Positions 1 through 6,569 of a stretch of 7,075 nucleotides of DNA are shown piece after piece. Source of the stretch: Phycisphaerae bacterium SM23_33 (GTDB lineage: Bacteria; Planctomycetota; Phycisphaerae; SM23-33); assembly GCA_001303665.1 (NCBI GenBank), contig LJUF01000285.1:1-7075 (forward strand), read 5' to 3'. Every line of letters begins with the position of its first letter. The first letter of the stretch is position 1. The notes beneath the pieces are model-generated. The model was not told the origin of the DNA, searched no databases, and saw only the letters and a program-made list of their open reading frames with translations. A program made the translations under genes and the position numbers.

Positions 1-7
1 TGGGGGG

Positions 8-45
8 CGGCGGTCAGGTTTCCAGGAGGAAGAGCTTGGCCAGGG
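8..45 (-). pseudogene. Isolated copy of the 3' end of the anti-sigma/propeller gene
   Basis: Read on the minus strand this stretch encodes LAKLFLLET followed by TGA (stop at 14-16). It matches the last codons of the large minus-strand gene (LAKLFLLQT, stop at 1620-1622) in 37 of 38 bases, compared with 1614-1651. The single difference changes Gln to Glu. Similarity stops abruptly at base 46, and the same frame meets a TAA at 65-67, so there is no intact gene to the right of it. It is best read as a remnant of a paralogue or of a local duplication. It and 1614-1651 form direct repeats that bracket the thuA-like gene. What lies left of the window is unknown. Confidence 0.75.
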
Positions 46-85
46 AAAAAGGGGATAAGTCCAATTATCGCGCGCCGTTCGGCGA

Positions 86-162
86 GGAAAGGTGGGGCCG
101 ACGCATCGGGAACGGGCTAGGCTGGATCGAGCCCGCTGGAGGCCAACGATGCCCCACTTTCC
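86..162 (+). other. Nested hairpin upstream of the thuA-like gene
   Basis: Bases 86-98 and 151-162 are reverse complements over 12 base pairs with one bulged G (GGAAAGGTGGGGC against GCCCCACTTTCC). Inside the loop, 113-118 (CGGGCT) pairs perfectly with 130-135 (AGCCCG), giving a two-tier stem. No T-tract follows on either strand, so it is not a standard intrinsic terminator. It lies 132 nt before the thuA-like start and could be a structured leader, or a DNA palindrome left by a mobile repeat. No known riboswitch family was recognised. The 8-mer TCCAATTA occurs at 60-67 and again at 160-167, overlapping the outer right arm. Confidence 0.45.
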
Positions 163-277
163 AATTACCTGCTTCGTAGGGCGCACTGGAAACGGGCTGC
201 TGGCCGTGGTATCGGGTATCTGAATCAGCCGGCGGCTGCACCGCCCACGGGGAGCGGGACCCGCAACAAGCTGCCGC

Positions 278-286
278 AGGAAGGGG
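278..286 (+). promoter_or_regulatory. Ribosome binding site of the thuA-like gene
   Basis: AGGAAGGGG is a purine-rich Shine-Dalgarno-like stretch ending 8 nt before the ATG at 295. It supports that ATG over the in-frame ATG at 301, for which the spacing would be less favourable. Confidence 0.6.
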
Positions 287-294
287 AAACTGCC

Positions 295-1284
295 ATGAAG
301 ATGAGCAGGGCTCTTCTGATGGCCGGGATGGCGTTGGCCGCGTGGCCGTGCCGTGACCTGGTCGCGCAAGGAAAACCCGAAGAAAAACCCCAAGAAAAGC
401 CGCGCCCCGTGCGGGTCGTGGTGTGGGACGAGCGCCAGCCGGTTCAGAAGCGCGCGTACCAGAACTTCCTGGGCAACCAGATCGCAGAGCATCTCAAGGC
501 CCGCGGCGGATTCACCGTCAACTCGGTTGCGCTGGACGATCCGCAGCAGGGGCTGAGCAAGGACGTGCTGGATGGCTGTGACGTGCTGATCTGGTGGGGC
601 CACGTCCGCCAGAACCAGATCAAGCCGCAGACGGGCAAGCGGATTGTCGCCGGGATCAAGGCGGGCCGGCTGTCGCTGATCACGCTGCACTCGGCCCACT
701 GGTCCACCCCCTTCATCCAGGCCATGTACGAGCGGGCACGCGAGGATGCCCTGGCCAAGCTCTCGCCCCAGCAGCACACCGCCGCCAAGCTCAAGGAGAT
801 CTACCCTAGGCCGTTCAGGGCGCCGAAGCGGGGCGATCCGCTCACGCCGGCCGTCGAGCATCGCCGCACCGACGACGGCCGCGTCGAAATCACGCTCAAA
901 CACGCCAACTGCTGCTTCCCCGTGTATCGAGCCGACGGCAAACCCAGCGAGGTCCGCACACTCCTGCCCAGGCACCCCATCGCCCGCGGCGTCCCCGCCA
1001 CGTTCTCCATCCCCCAGACGGAGGCATACGACGAGCCGTTCCACGTTCCCCCGCCGGATGCGGTGATCTTCGAGGAACGCTGGAAGGCCGGCGAACGGTT
1101 CCGCAGCGGAAGCCTGTGGAAATTGGGCAAGGGCTGGGTCTTCTACTTCCGCCCCGGGCATGAAACCTACCCGATCTTCAAACAGCCGATCCCCCTGAAG
1201 ATCCTCGAGAACGCCGCCCGCTGGCTCGGCTCCAAGCCCACCTCAGCGATCCCCGCGGCCGCCACGCAGAAGGCAAAGGCCTGA
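295..1284 (+). CDS. Exported ThuA-family protein (trehalose-utilisation-like)
   Basis: This 329-residue protein belongs to the ThuA family, which has a class I glutamine amidotransferase-like fold. Family hallmarks are VVVWDERQP (residues 41-49), LDDPQQGL (80-87), VLIWWGH (97-103), LHSAHWS (131-137), the Gln-Thr-Glu/Tyr-Asp-Glu stretch starting at Phe237, and GKGWVFYFRPGHETYPIF (278-295). In rhizobia and Agrobacterium, ThuA acts with the dehydrogenase ThuB in catabolism of trehalose and related disaccharides through 3-keto sugars; the function of planctomycete homologues is largely inferred. The first 25 or so residues are hydrophobic with a Lys/Arg start and look like a signal peptide, although no ideal cleavage site or lipobox is visible. 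A Lys/Pro/Glu-rich linker follows. The protein is longer than typical ThuA (roughly 220-260 residues) because of the signal, the linker and an insertion of about 60 residues after LHSAHWS. No ThuB-like partner lies in the window. The gene appears monocistronic and is convergent with the large minus-strand gene. Confidence 0.9.
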   Translation: MKMSRALLMAGMALAAWPCRDLVAQGKPEEKPQEKPRPVRVVVWDERQPVQKRAYQNFLGNQIAEHLKARGGFTVNSVALDDPQQGLSKDVLDGCDVLIWWGHVRQNQIKPQTGKRIVAGIKAGRLSLITLHSAHWSTPFIQAMYERAREDALAKLSPQQHTAAKLKEIYPRPFRAPKRGDPLTPAVEHRRTDDGRVEITLKHANCCFPVYRADGKPSEVRTLLPRHPIARGVPATFSIPQTEAYDEPFHVPPPDAVIFEERWKAGERFRSGSLWKLGKGWVFYFRPGHETYPIFKQPIPLKILENAARWLGSKPTSAIPAAATQKAKA

Positions 1285-1367
1285 CAACAGGCCAGCACAC
1301 TCCCATATGGGGATGGGGCAGGTTCGGCTAGGCCTACAGCGCAACTTCGTGCGCGCGTCACGGGAAC

Positions 1368-1453
1368 CAGCGATCAGCACTCAGCGATCAGCGTTCAGCA
1401 ACAGCAGACGGGCCCGATCCCCGGGTGAGAGCTGACTGCTGACGGCTGACTGC
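1368..1453. repeat. Degenerate TCAGC/GCTGA inverted-repeat array
   Basis: The left arm is a run of imperfect 7-8 bp units built around TCAGC (1368-1400) and the right arm a run of GCTGA units (1431-1453). Bases 1377-1399 pair with 1431-1453 at 18 of 23 positions. The mismatches fall regularly between the conserved 5-mers, which suggests constrained pairing blocks. The 31-nt loop has a GC-rich core (CGGG at 1409-1412 can pair with CCCG at 1420-1423). Similar TCAGC-type arrays occur between genes in many environmental bacterial genomes; that comparison is from memory and was not searched. Its position between convergent genes suits a transcript end or a dispersed palindromic element. Confidence 0.7.
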
Positions 1454-1478
1454 CATGCCCGGTCGCGCACCAGATCAC

Positions 1479-1497
1479 ACCGAACAGCGCATTCGGT
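1479..1497. terminator. Short hairpin, possible 3' end signal
   Basis: ACCGAA (1479-1484) and TTCGGT (1492-1497) form a perfect 6-bp stem with a 7-nt loop. There is no T-tract on either side, so termination is only a guess from its place between convergent genes. On the minus strand it lies about 120 nt past the stop codon of the large gene. Confidence 0.25.
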
Positions 1498-1515
1498 CGA
1501 GTCGCGATACCATCT

Positions 1516-1535
1516 TGCGCTGTGGGGTTAGCGCA
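1516..1535. terminator. Short hairpin, possible 3' end signal
   Basis: TGCGCT (1516-1521) and AGCGCA (1530-1535) form a perfect 6-bp stem around an 8-nt loop. On the plus strand it is followed by TATTGTCTCT, which is only mildly T-rich. It could help stop transcripts in the convergent region; evidence is limited to the stem and its location. Confidence 0.25.
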
Positions 1536-1613
1536 TATTGTCTCTGCTGCGTCAGGGCACCGTCTTCTTGCGGCCCAGATCGGGGCTGGGGTTACCTTAT
1601 CACAGCCGCGAGC

Positions 1614-1651
1614 CGGCGGTCAGGTTTGCAGGAGGAAGAGCTTGGCCAGGG
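1614..1651 (-). repeat. 3'-terminal segment duplicated at 8-45
   Basis: This is the functional copy: the last codons and stop of the large minus-strand gene. It matches 8-45 in 37 of 38 bases in direct orientation, 1606 bp apart, and the match ends where an eight-G run (1649-1656) begins in this copy. Confidence 0.8.
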
Positions 1652-4600
1652 GGGGGCGGGGTTGGGGGTTGGACAGGCCGAAGATGCGGCGGCCGTCGGT
1701 GAAGAGCCTCACCACGTGGTAGAGGCTCGGCTCGTCGAGGTCGGCCTGTCGCAGGATCGACCCATCCCTGGCGGAGATCCATTGGATGCATCGCACGGGG
1801 CTTTGGCCGTTGGGGGCTCGGGCGTCGGGCTGATCCAGGCGGACGATGGCGATGGAGTCTTTCTGGGCGGGCAGGAGGCCGGCGTGCGTCGTGGGGCAGC
1901 GGCGCTGCCACTGCGTCTTTCCGGTGGCGGGGTCGAGGGCGCGGATCCGGTCGGCTTCGGCCACGATGACGCGGTCGGCAACCAGCCCCACGAGCCGCAC
2001 CGGGGAGTGGATCATCTGGGCCCAGAGGCGGTCGGCGGTCTGGACGTTGACGCAGATGACCTGCGGGCAACCGGGGGAGGTGAAGATCACGCAGGGGGAC
2101 GCCTCGGCGGACGCCGGCTGCGGCGTGCCGGACGAGGGGACATCGCCCTGCGTTGTCTGCGTGCCCGCCCCGGCGGTCCAGACCACCAGGTCGTCCAGGG
2201 GCATGTCGTAGAACATCTCCTCCAGCACGTCGGGCGGGGCGAACGGCAGGCGGCGGGCCCAGCGGACGACCCCGCGGAAGTCGCAGTTCACCAGGCATCC
2301 GGAGGCGCGGAAGACGATGCCGTTTCCGACGACGGCCGGCCGACCGATCGACGGCGAGCCGCCGCGAACCTGAAGCAGCGCCGACGACAGCGCCGATTCC
2401 CCCGTCTGGGGCGAGACGCGATGCAGATACAGGTCCAGCGCCTCGCCCAGAGCGTCCTTCGCCGTGATCACGTACAGCCACGAGTCGATCAGGACCGGAT
2501 CGGACAGCACCCGGTCGTCGTAGGTCTGGCTCCAGAGCATCTGGCCGGTGTGGGCCTCCAGGCACGCCAGGGCCGACCGGCCCCGCACGCCGAGGCGGAC
2601 GTAGAGGTTCTTGCCGACGCGCAGCGGCCTGGCCGCCCCCAGCGGCGCGTCGCGCCGGCTGTAGTACTTCGACTGCGAAGACCACGCGCAGCGGCGCGAG
2701 CGCAGGTCAAGGGCGCAGAGCGTCCCGCCGTGGTGGGCGAACAGGCGATCGTGATCGATGGCGAAGGCGGCCGGCCGGCTGGCTTCCCGCCAGCTGCCCT
2801 GCCGGTCCCCGGGCACGTCGGCCAGGGGAATCAGCCGCACGCGCCCCCGCCCGGGCCCGGGCGCCGCCGCGGCCGCCGCCTCCGCCGCGACCCCCGAACG
2901 CTGGCGTTCGGCGGCCAGCTTGGCGACCATCCGCTCGAACTCCTGCGGCGAGAAGCTCCCCCCCGGCAGGAGGACCTCTTCGGCGATGGGTTCGCCGGCC
3001 AGTTGCCCCAGCAGGGCCGAGGCCAGGCGGAACTTGGCGGCGGCTTCCGAGCGCCGGGGGTAGTCTTTTTCGGCCAGGAGGGCGTGGTATCGGCCGGCGG
3101 CGGCGTAGAAGCTGCCGAGGCCCAGGTCGCGATCGGCCAGGGCGTGGGTGGCCTCGAAGCCCGCCCGCGTGCCGTAGAACTGGGCGGCCAGGGACTTCAG
3201 CATCTCCAGGTCGTTCTGCCGGCGGGCCCGCTCCAGGCGAATCATGCCGATCTGCGAGTACCGCTCGTCCAGGATCCGGCGCAGCGCCGGCGTGGTGCGC
3301 AGGACCTCGCGGACCTTGAAGTGGCTGGACTCCAGCAGGTCCTCTTCCTGCCCCAGCGGAACCAGCTCGTTGGGAAGCGTCTGCCGCGTGATCGTCATGC
3401 AGGCCGACTCGTAGCTCTTGTCGTGCACCAGGATCAGGAACTCCCCGATCACGTTCAGCATCTTGCTGTCGGCGTGGACGACCAGCGGGTGCATCCACTG
3501 CTCGGGCGGATCGACGGGGTCGGCCTGGGCGGCGGCGCCCAACCGGGCCTGGGCCTTCGAGAAGGCCCACTGCGCCAGGGCGGACAGCTCCCGATCCTCC
3601 CGGTGGGCGGCCGAGGCCTGCCGATCCCAGACCAGGAACAGGAAGCGCATCGCCTCGCGCCGAACCGACTCCCACTCGGCGCGGTCCATCCGATCCAGCA
3701 GGACCAGGCGCAGCAGCCCCTTGGCCGCAACGTCGCGGAAGTAGCGCGACGCGGGGCTGCCGATCTGCGTGGGGCGCAGGTAGCTGGCGTCGAGGACGGC
3801 CTGGAGCTTGTCGCGCATGTCGGCCTCCAGGCAGGTTCGGCCCAGCGCGTCGAAGACCTCCCGCAGGGCCGCGGGAAGCTCCTGGCTCTCCGGCCGCGTG
3901 ATCTCCGTCAGCTCCCCCAGGGCGGCCAGGACGGCCTCGACGTTCGTCTCTGCGCCCCGGCGGCTGGCGGCCAGCAGCAGCGACCACAGGGCATCCTCCC
4001 GCACGCCCCATCGGTCGGCGTGCGCCTGGAGCACCGCGTCGCAGGCCATCCGCCACTGGTCGGCAGCGACATCCTTCGGCCGGGCCTTGTCCAGGATCGC
4101 CAGGGCGCCGGATCTCTTCTCGGCCTTCAGGACCTCCTGGCTTGCGGCCGAGCGGGCCTTCGCCAGCAGGTGCGCTTCCACCAGGCGATCCAGCGCGGCG
4201 AACCGGCGGATGCGAACGTCGTCGGCCGCGATCCGGCGCGCGGGCTTGCCGTCGGTCAGGACCAGGCCGATCTGCACCTCCTTGCGGGAGCCCACGTCGG
4301 GCCAGTACTGCCGCCGCCACCAGCGCTTTCCGTCGTCGCTGACCCACGCGGCCACAAAGTCCCGCCCGCAGCGCACGCGCAGCCAGAACCCCTTGCCGAC
4401 CGTCCAGCCTCTGCGCACGTCCTGTTCCATCTGCCCCTGGCTGCCGCGGTCTGCCGTGACGACGTTGCGCCCCTTGCAGGAGTCCGGCCAGACAACCAGC
4501 TCCCTGCCTGAGACGCGCACCAGCACGCCGGTGGTGCGGGCGGTGAACTCCCGCACGTGCAGGTCCACGTCCATCGCCGCGCCCGGCGCGACCGCCAGCG

Positions 4601-5757
4601 GGAACCACGCCTTGCCGGCGTGGCGATCCTCCGAGCCGACCAACGCCACCACGCCGCCGGGCTCCACACGAAACTGCGGCCGGTCTTTGGGGTTGGACTT
4701 GGGGTCCATCTGCCAGCCGAACGTCTGGGCCGGCATCCGCGTGATCGACGCGGCGTCGGCGGGCTCGGCCGGCAGGATCAGCGGCTTGCACGGCCGGGCC
4801 TCCCTCGCCGCGACAGACGAGGATCTGCCCGTCCTGGTAGCGCACGTCCACCGCGCCCAGGCGATACCATCGCCAGGCGCCCCGATCGTCCACCGTGCCC
4901 GTGACGGTCGGCGAAGACCCGCGACGTTTGCGCCGAAGCGTCTGGGCCTCGATGGTGCCCTGGCGGTCCTGGAGGCTGATGCGGACGCCCTCGTTGCCGC
5001 TCCACAGCTCCAGGTCGCACTTCTCGGCGTGGTAGACGCCCAGGCGCAGCAGTCGCCCGGGCGCCGGCAGCTTGGCCAGGCGGAACGTGCCCTGCATCTG
5101 GCACGTCTTCCGGTCGGACGACCAGCCGGCCTTCCGCCCGTGGCGCCCCACGAACAGCGCATCCACCTGCCCGCGCCACCGCAGCTCCCTGTCCATCGAC
5201 GGATGCACATACTCGTCCCACGCCATGGGGCCGGCGGCGGCGACGGGCTCCGCCGGCTGGGGGGCCTCCTGCGGGGGCTGAGTGCCGGCCTTGTGAGAAC
5301 CGCCTCCTGCCGGGCGTCCTGCCGCCGCGCCCGGACGCGTAGCCGCTGCGCCGCCGGGACGCTCGCCCCCTGCCCGCCCGCCGGCATCGTCGGACGCGGC
5401 GCCCCCGCCCGCCACGACGGGCTCCGACGGCCGGTCGCGACGGGACGAGACCACCAGCAGCGTGATCGCCCCAGCCAGCAGCGCCAGCGAGAACGCCCCC
5501 GCCAGCGTCCACATCAGCCAGTGCTTCCGCTGGCGAGCCGCCGCCAACTCCTCGATCCGCGCGATCACCTCCGCGAAGTTCGTGATCCGCGGGGCGTACC
5601 TCGTCGCCAGCCCCTGCTCCAGCAGCAGCTCCTCCAGCAGCGCCTCCTGGAGCTCGGGGCTGTCGGCCATCTTCAGGCGAATCTCGGCAATCTGCTCCGC
5701 CGTCAGCTCCTGCGGCAGCTGCGTCTGGATCAGCTCGATCAGGGCGGCCTCGTTCAT
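1620..5757 (-). CDS. Membrane anti-sigma-like protein with PQQ-type beta-propeller (frameshifted)
   Basis: The gene starts at ATG 5757 and ends at TGA 1620-1622. It is read in one frame to about 4804 and in another from about 4801; skipping one base gives 1378 residues. Residues 1-75 are acidic and helical, like the cytoplasmic N-terminus of planctomycete anti-sigma/FecR-type proteins, without zinc-binding Cys/His. One transmembrane helix follows (about 80-103, flanked by RQRK and RRDR), then an Ala/Gly/Pro linker (about 110-178). Two beta-sandwich-like regions come next (about 190-318 and 362-518; the second has a DUF1349/LamG feel with WVSDDGKRWW), then a long helical region (about 527-960). 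A C-terminal PQQ-like propeller (about 1000-1378) shows blades such as ALDLRSRRCAWSS, CLEAHTGQMLWSQ and ALDPATGKTQWQ. The likely role is a transmembrane regulator of the ECF sigma factor encoded 13 nt upstream, with the outer domains sensing a ligand or partner. The propeller ligand is unknown. The frameshift may be a real mutation or an assembly error. Confidence 0.8.
4799..4806 (-). other. Frameshift site in the anti-sigma/propeller gene
   Basis: The upstream frame reads YQDGQILVCRGE up to codon 4806-4804. The downstream frame resumes with ARPCKPLILPAEP from 4799. The minus-strand sequence between is GAGGGAGG; dropping one G of the triplet at 4804-4802 gives Glu-Glu-Ala and restores a single frame from 5757 to 1620. 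Both frames stay open well past the junction, so no stop marks it, and the switch is seen from the change in protein character. Neighbouring positions within about ten bases cannot be excluded. Confidence 0.8.
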
Positions 5758-5763
5758 CGTCCA

Positions 5764-5767
5764 CCTC
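5764..5767 (-). promoter_or_regulatory. Ribosome binding site of the anti-sigma/propeller gene
   Basis: On the minus strand GAGG (followed by TGG) lies 6 nt before the ATG at 5757, and it begins just after the sigma-factor stop codon (5773-5771). This tight spacing points to translational coupling of the two genes. Confidence 0.65.
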
Positions 5768-5770
5768 GCC

Positions 5771-6322
5771 TCAGCCCCGCCTGCCGGCAGGCAGGTGTGC
5801 CTGAATGCATCGTCGCAGAATCTGCCGCGCCCGGTACAGCAGCACCTTCACCGCCCCCAGCGAGCTGCCCAGACGCCGGGCAATCTCCTGAAGCTTCAAC
5901 CCCGCCATGTACTGGAGATTCAACGCCTCCCGCGCCGAGTCGGTCAGCCGAAGCGTGCAGATCGGCAGCAGCGGCAGCACGTCTTCGTAGGGATTGTCCG
6001 CTTCCACCGTCTCCTCCAGCTCCAGGCACAGCTCCGCCCACGCCACCTCCTTGCGCTGGCCGACCTTCCGCACGTACTCCCGAAGGACGTTCCGCGCGAT
6101 GCCCAGCAGCCAATACCGGACCGGCGCCGACCCGTCGTATCGCTTCAGCAGCCGAAACGCCCGCAGGAACACCTCCTGGCACAGGTCCTCGGTGTCGTGG
6201 CTGTGGAAGATCCTCGCCCGCAGGTAGCCGTACACCGCGGCGTGGTTCTCGGCGTAGACCTCCGAGAAGTCCGCCACCTCAGCCGCCCTGCCTCGAATCT
6301 CGCTGACCGCCCGAGCCGCCAA
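5771..6322 (-). CDS. ECF sigma factor (sigma-70 family, group 4)
   Basis: The 183-residue product has only sigma regions 2 and 4, the ECF arrangement. Region 2 includes DTEDLCQEVFLRAF (about residues 43-56) and the segment ending VRYWLLGIARNVLREYVRK. Region 4 is LTDSAREALNLQYMAGL followed by the helix-turn-helix KLQEIARRLGSSLGAVKVLLYRARQ (about 127-167). It should direct RNA polymerase to a small regulon and be held by the membrane protein encoded directly downstream. I chose TTG at 6322 because AGGAG (6333-6329) sits 6 nt before it. A GTG at 6346 would add eight residues, but it has no clear ribosome binding site and lies in a dispersed hairpin repeat. The last residues (HLPAGRRG) are encoded by another palindromic repeat at 5779-5792, so the tail is probably not ancestral. 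The family call is firm; the start is less so. Confidence 0.9.
   Translation of the reverse strand: MAARAVSEIRGRAAEVADFSEVYAENHAAVYGYLRARIFHSHDTEDLCQEVFLRAFRLLKRYDGSAPVRYWLLGIARNVLREYVRKVGQRKEVAWAELCLELEETVEADNPYEDVLPLLPICTLRLTDSAREALNLQYMAGLKLQEIARRLGSSLGAVKVLLYRARQILRRCIQAHLPAGRRG
5779..5792. repeat. 14-bp palindrome GCCTGCCGGCAGGC inside the sigma gene 3' end
   Basis: This is a perfect palindrome continued by CAGG, giving the GCCTGCC/GGCAGGCAGG pattern that often appears as a dispersed element in environmental genomes (recalled, not searched) and yields tails such as LPAGRQ in proteins. Here it encodes LPAGRR of the sigma factor tail and ends 21 nt before the start codon of the next gene. 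In RNA it could fold as a 5-bp stem with a CCGG loop next to the ribosome binding site. Confidence 0.65.
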
Positions 6323-6328
6323 ACCACT

Positions 6329-6333
6329 CTCCT
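6329..6333 (-). promoter_or_regulatory. Ribosome binding site deciding the sigma-factor start
   Basis: AGGAG on the minus strand stands 6 nt before TTG 6322. The competing GTG at 6346 is preceded by GGGACGTCT, with no comparable site at proper spacing. This site therefore favours the shorter sigma factor. Confidence 0.55.
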
Positions 6334-6345
6334 GCCCTGGTACCA

Positions 6346-6389
6346 CAGACGTCCCGCCTGCAGGTTCCCCTTCACAGGCGAGACGCCTG
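6346..6389. repeat. Intergenic inverted repeat upstream of the sigma gene
   Basis: CAGACGTCCCGCCTG (6346-6360) and CAGGCGAGACGCCTG (6375-6389) are reverse complements at 13 of 15 positions around a 14-nt loop. Cores of the type CAGGCGAGACGCCTG are familiar as dispersed intergenic elements in planctomycete and related genomes (recalled, not searched). It lies 24 nt before the preferred sigma start, so it would be in the 5' untranslated RNA or promoter region of the operon. Confidence 0.6.
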
Positions 6390-6390
6390 C

Positions 6391-6419
6391 ACCACCATCA
6401 TCCACCATCCTCCACCATA
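6391..6419. repeat. Short imperfect CCACCAT tandem run
   Basis: Three copies of CCACCAT occur at 7- to 12-base offsets, separated by TC-rich spacers. The run directly follows the inverted repeat and is strongly strand-asymmetric (pyrimidine/A on plus). It lies in the divergent intergenic region and may be part of the same dispersed element or its insertion target. No function can be assigned. Confidence 0.4.
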
Positions 6420-6556
6420 CCCGATCCCCCCCGCCAGCACCAACCCTGCAACAGCCCAACGGCAAACCACGCCCCACATCCCCCAAACACCGCGCTGGAT
6501 CGGGCGCGATGATTGTGCTTTATTCAGGCGCTTGTCGGCCCGGCGGCTTTGGGCCC

Positions 6557-6561
6557 GGAGG
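6557..6561 (+). promoter_or_regulatory. Ribosome binding site of the right-hand gene
   Basis: GGAGG lies 8 nt before the ATG at 6570 and is the strongest Shine-Dalgarno match in the window. It supports this start for the truncated gene. Confidence 0.75.
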
Positions 6562-6569
6562 AAGAACGC

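Larger units (their letters stand above)
1285..1619. other. Convergent intergenic region with repeats and no gene
   Basis: This is the shared 3' region of the plus-strand thuA-like gene and the minus-strand anti-sigma/propeller gene. I see no supportable coding sequence in it. It contains a 10-bp palindrome CCCATATGGG (1302-1311), a long imperfect inverted-repeat array (1368-1453) and two short perfect hairpins (1479-1497 and 1516-1535). Transcripts from both sides should end here, but no classical GC stem with a T-run is present. Confidence 0.7.

Noticed and set aside
60..68. AT-rich TCCAATTAT considered as a -10 promoter element for the thuA-like gene
   Set aside because: No properly spaced -35 partner was found, and the sequence recurs at 160-167 in a different context.
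1302..1311. Palindrome CCCATATGGG after the thuA-like gene, considered as operator or terminator
   Set aside because: It is too short to form a stable hairpin, has no T-tract and lies downstream of a gene end; no matching second copy was seen in the window.
1368..1453. Repeat array considered as a CRISPR
   Set aside because: Units are 7-8 bp and degenerate, arranged as an inverted pair with no uniform spacers; no cas genes are present.
2848..2863. 16-bp perfect GC palindrome inside the large gene
   Set aside because: It follows from Pro/Gly codons of the PGPGRG linker between the helical region and the propeller; nothing else marks it as a site.
1455..4511. Very long plus-strand open frame (about 1018 codons) opposite the large minus-strand gene
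   Set aside because: Its composition is Gly/Ala/Arg/Gln-rich with no recognisable domain. It is antisense to a frame with clear propeller blades, and high GC keeps antisense frames open.
2707..4798. Continuation of the anti-sigma N-terminal frame to 2707 as a 1016-residue protein
   Set aside because: After residue 318 the translation turns into Gly/Arg/Pro-rich shadow sequence, while the other frame carries the natural-looking protein down to the propeller.
3808..6306. Long plus-strand open frame (about 832 codons) across the large gene and sigma gene
   Set aside because: Its translation is Ser/Arg/Pro-rich low-complexity sequence without motifs, and it is antisense to the convincing ECF sigma regions 2 and 4.
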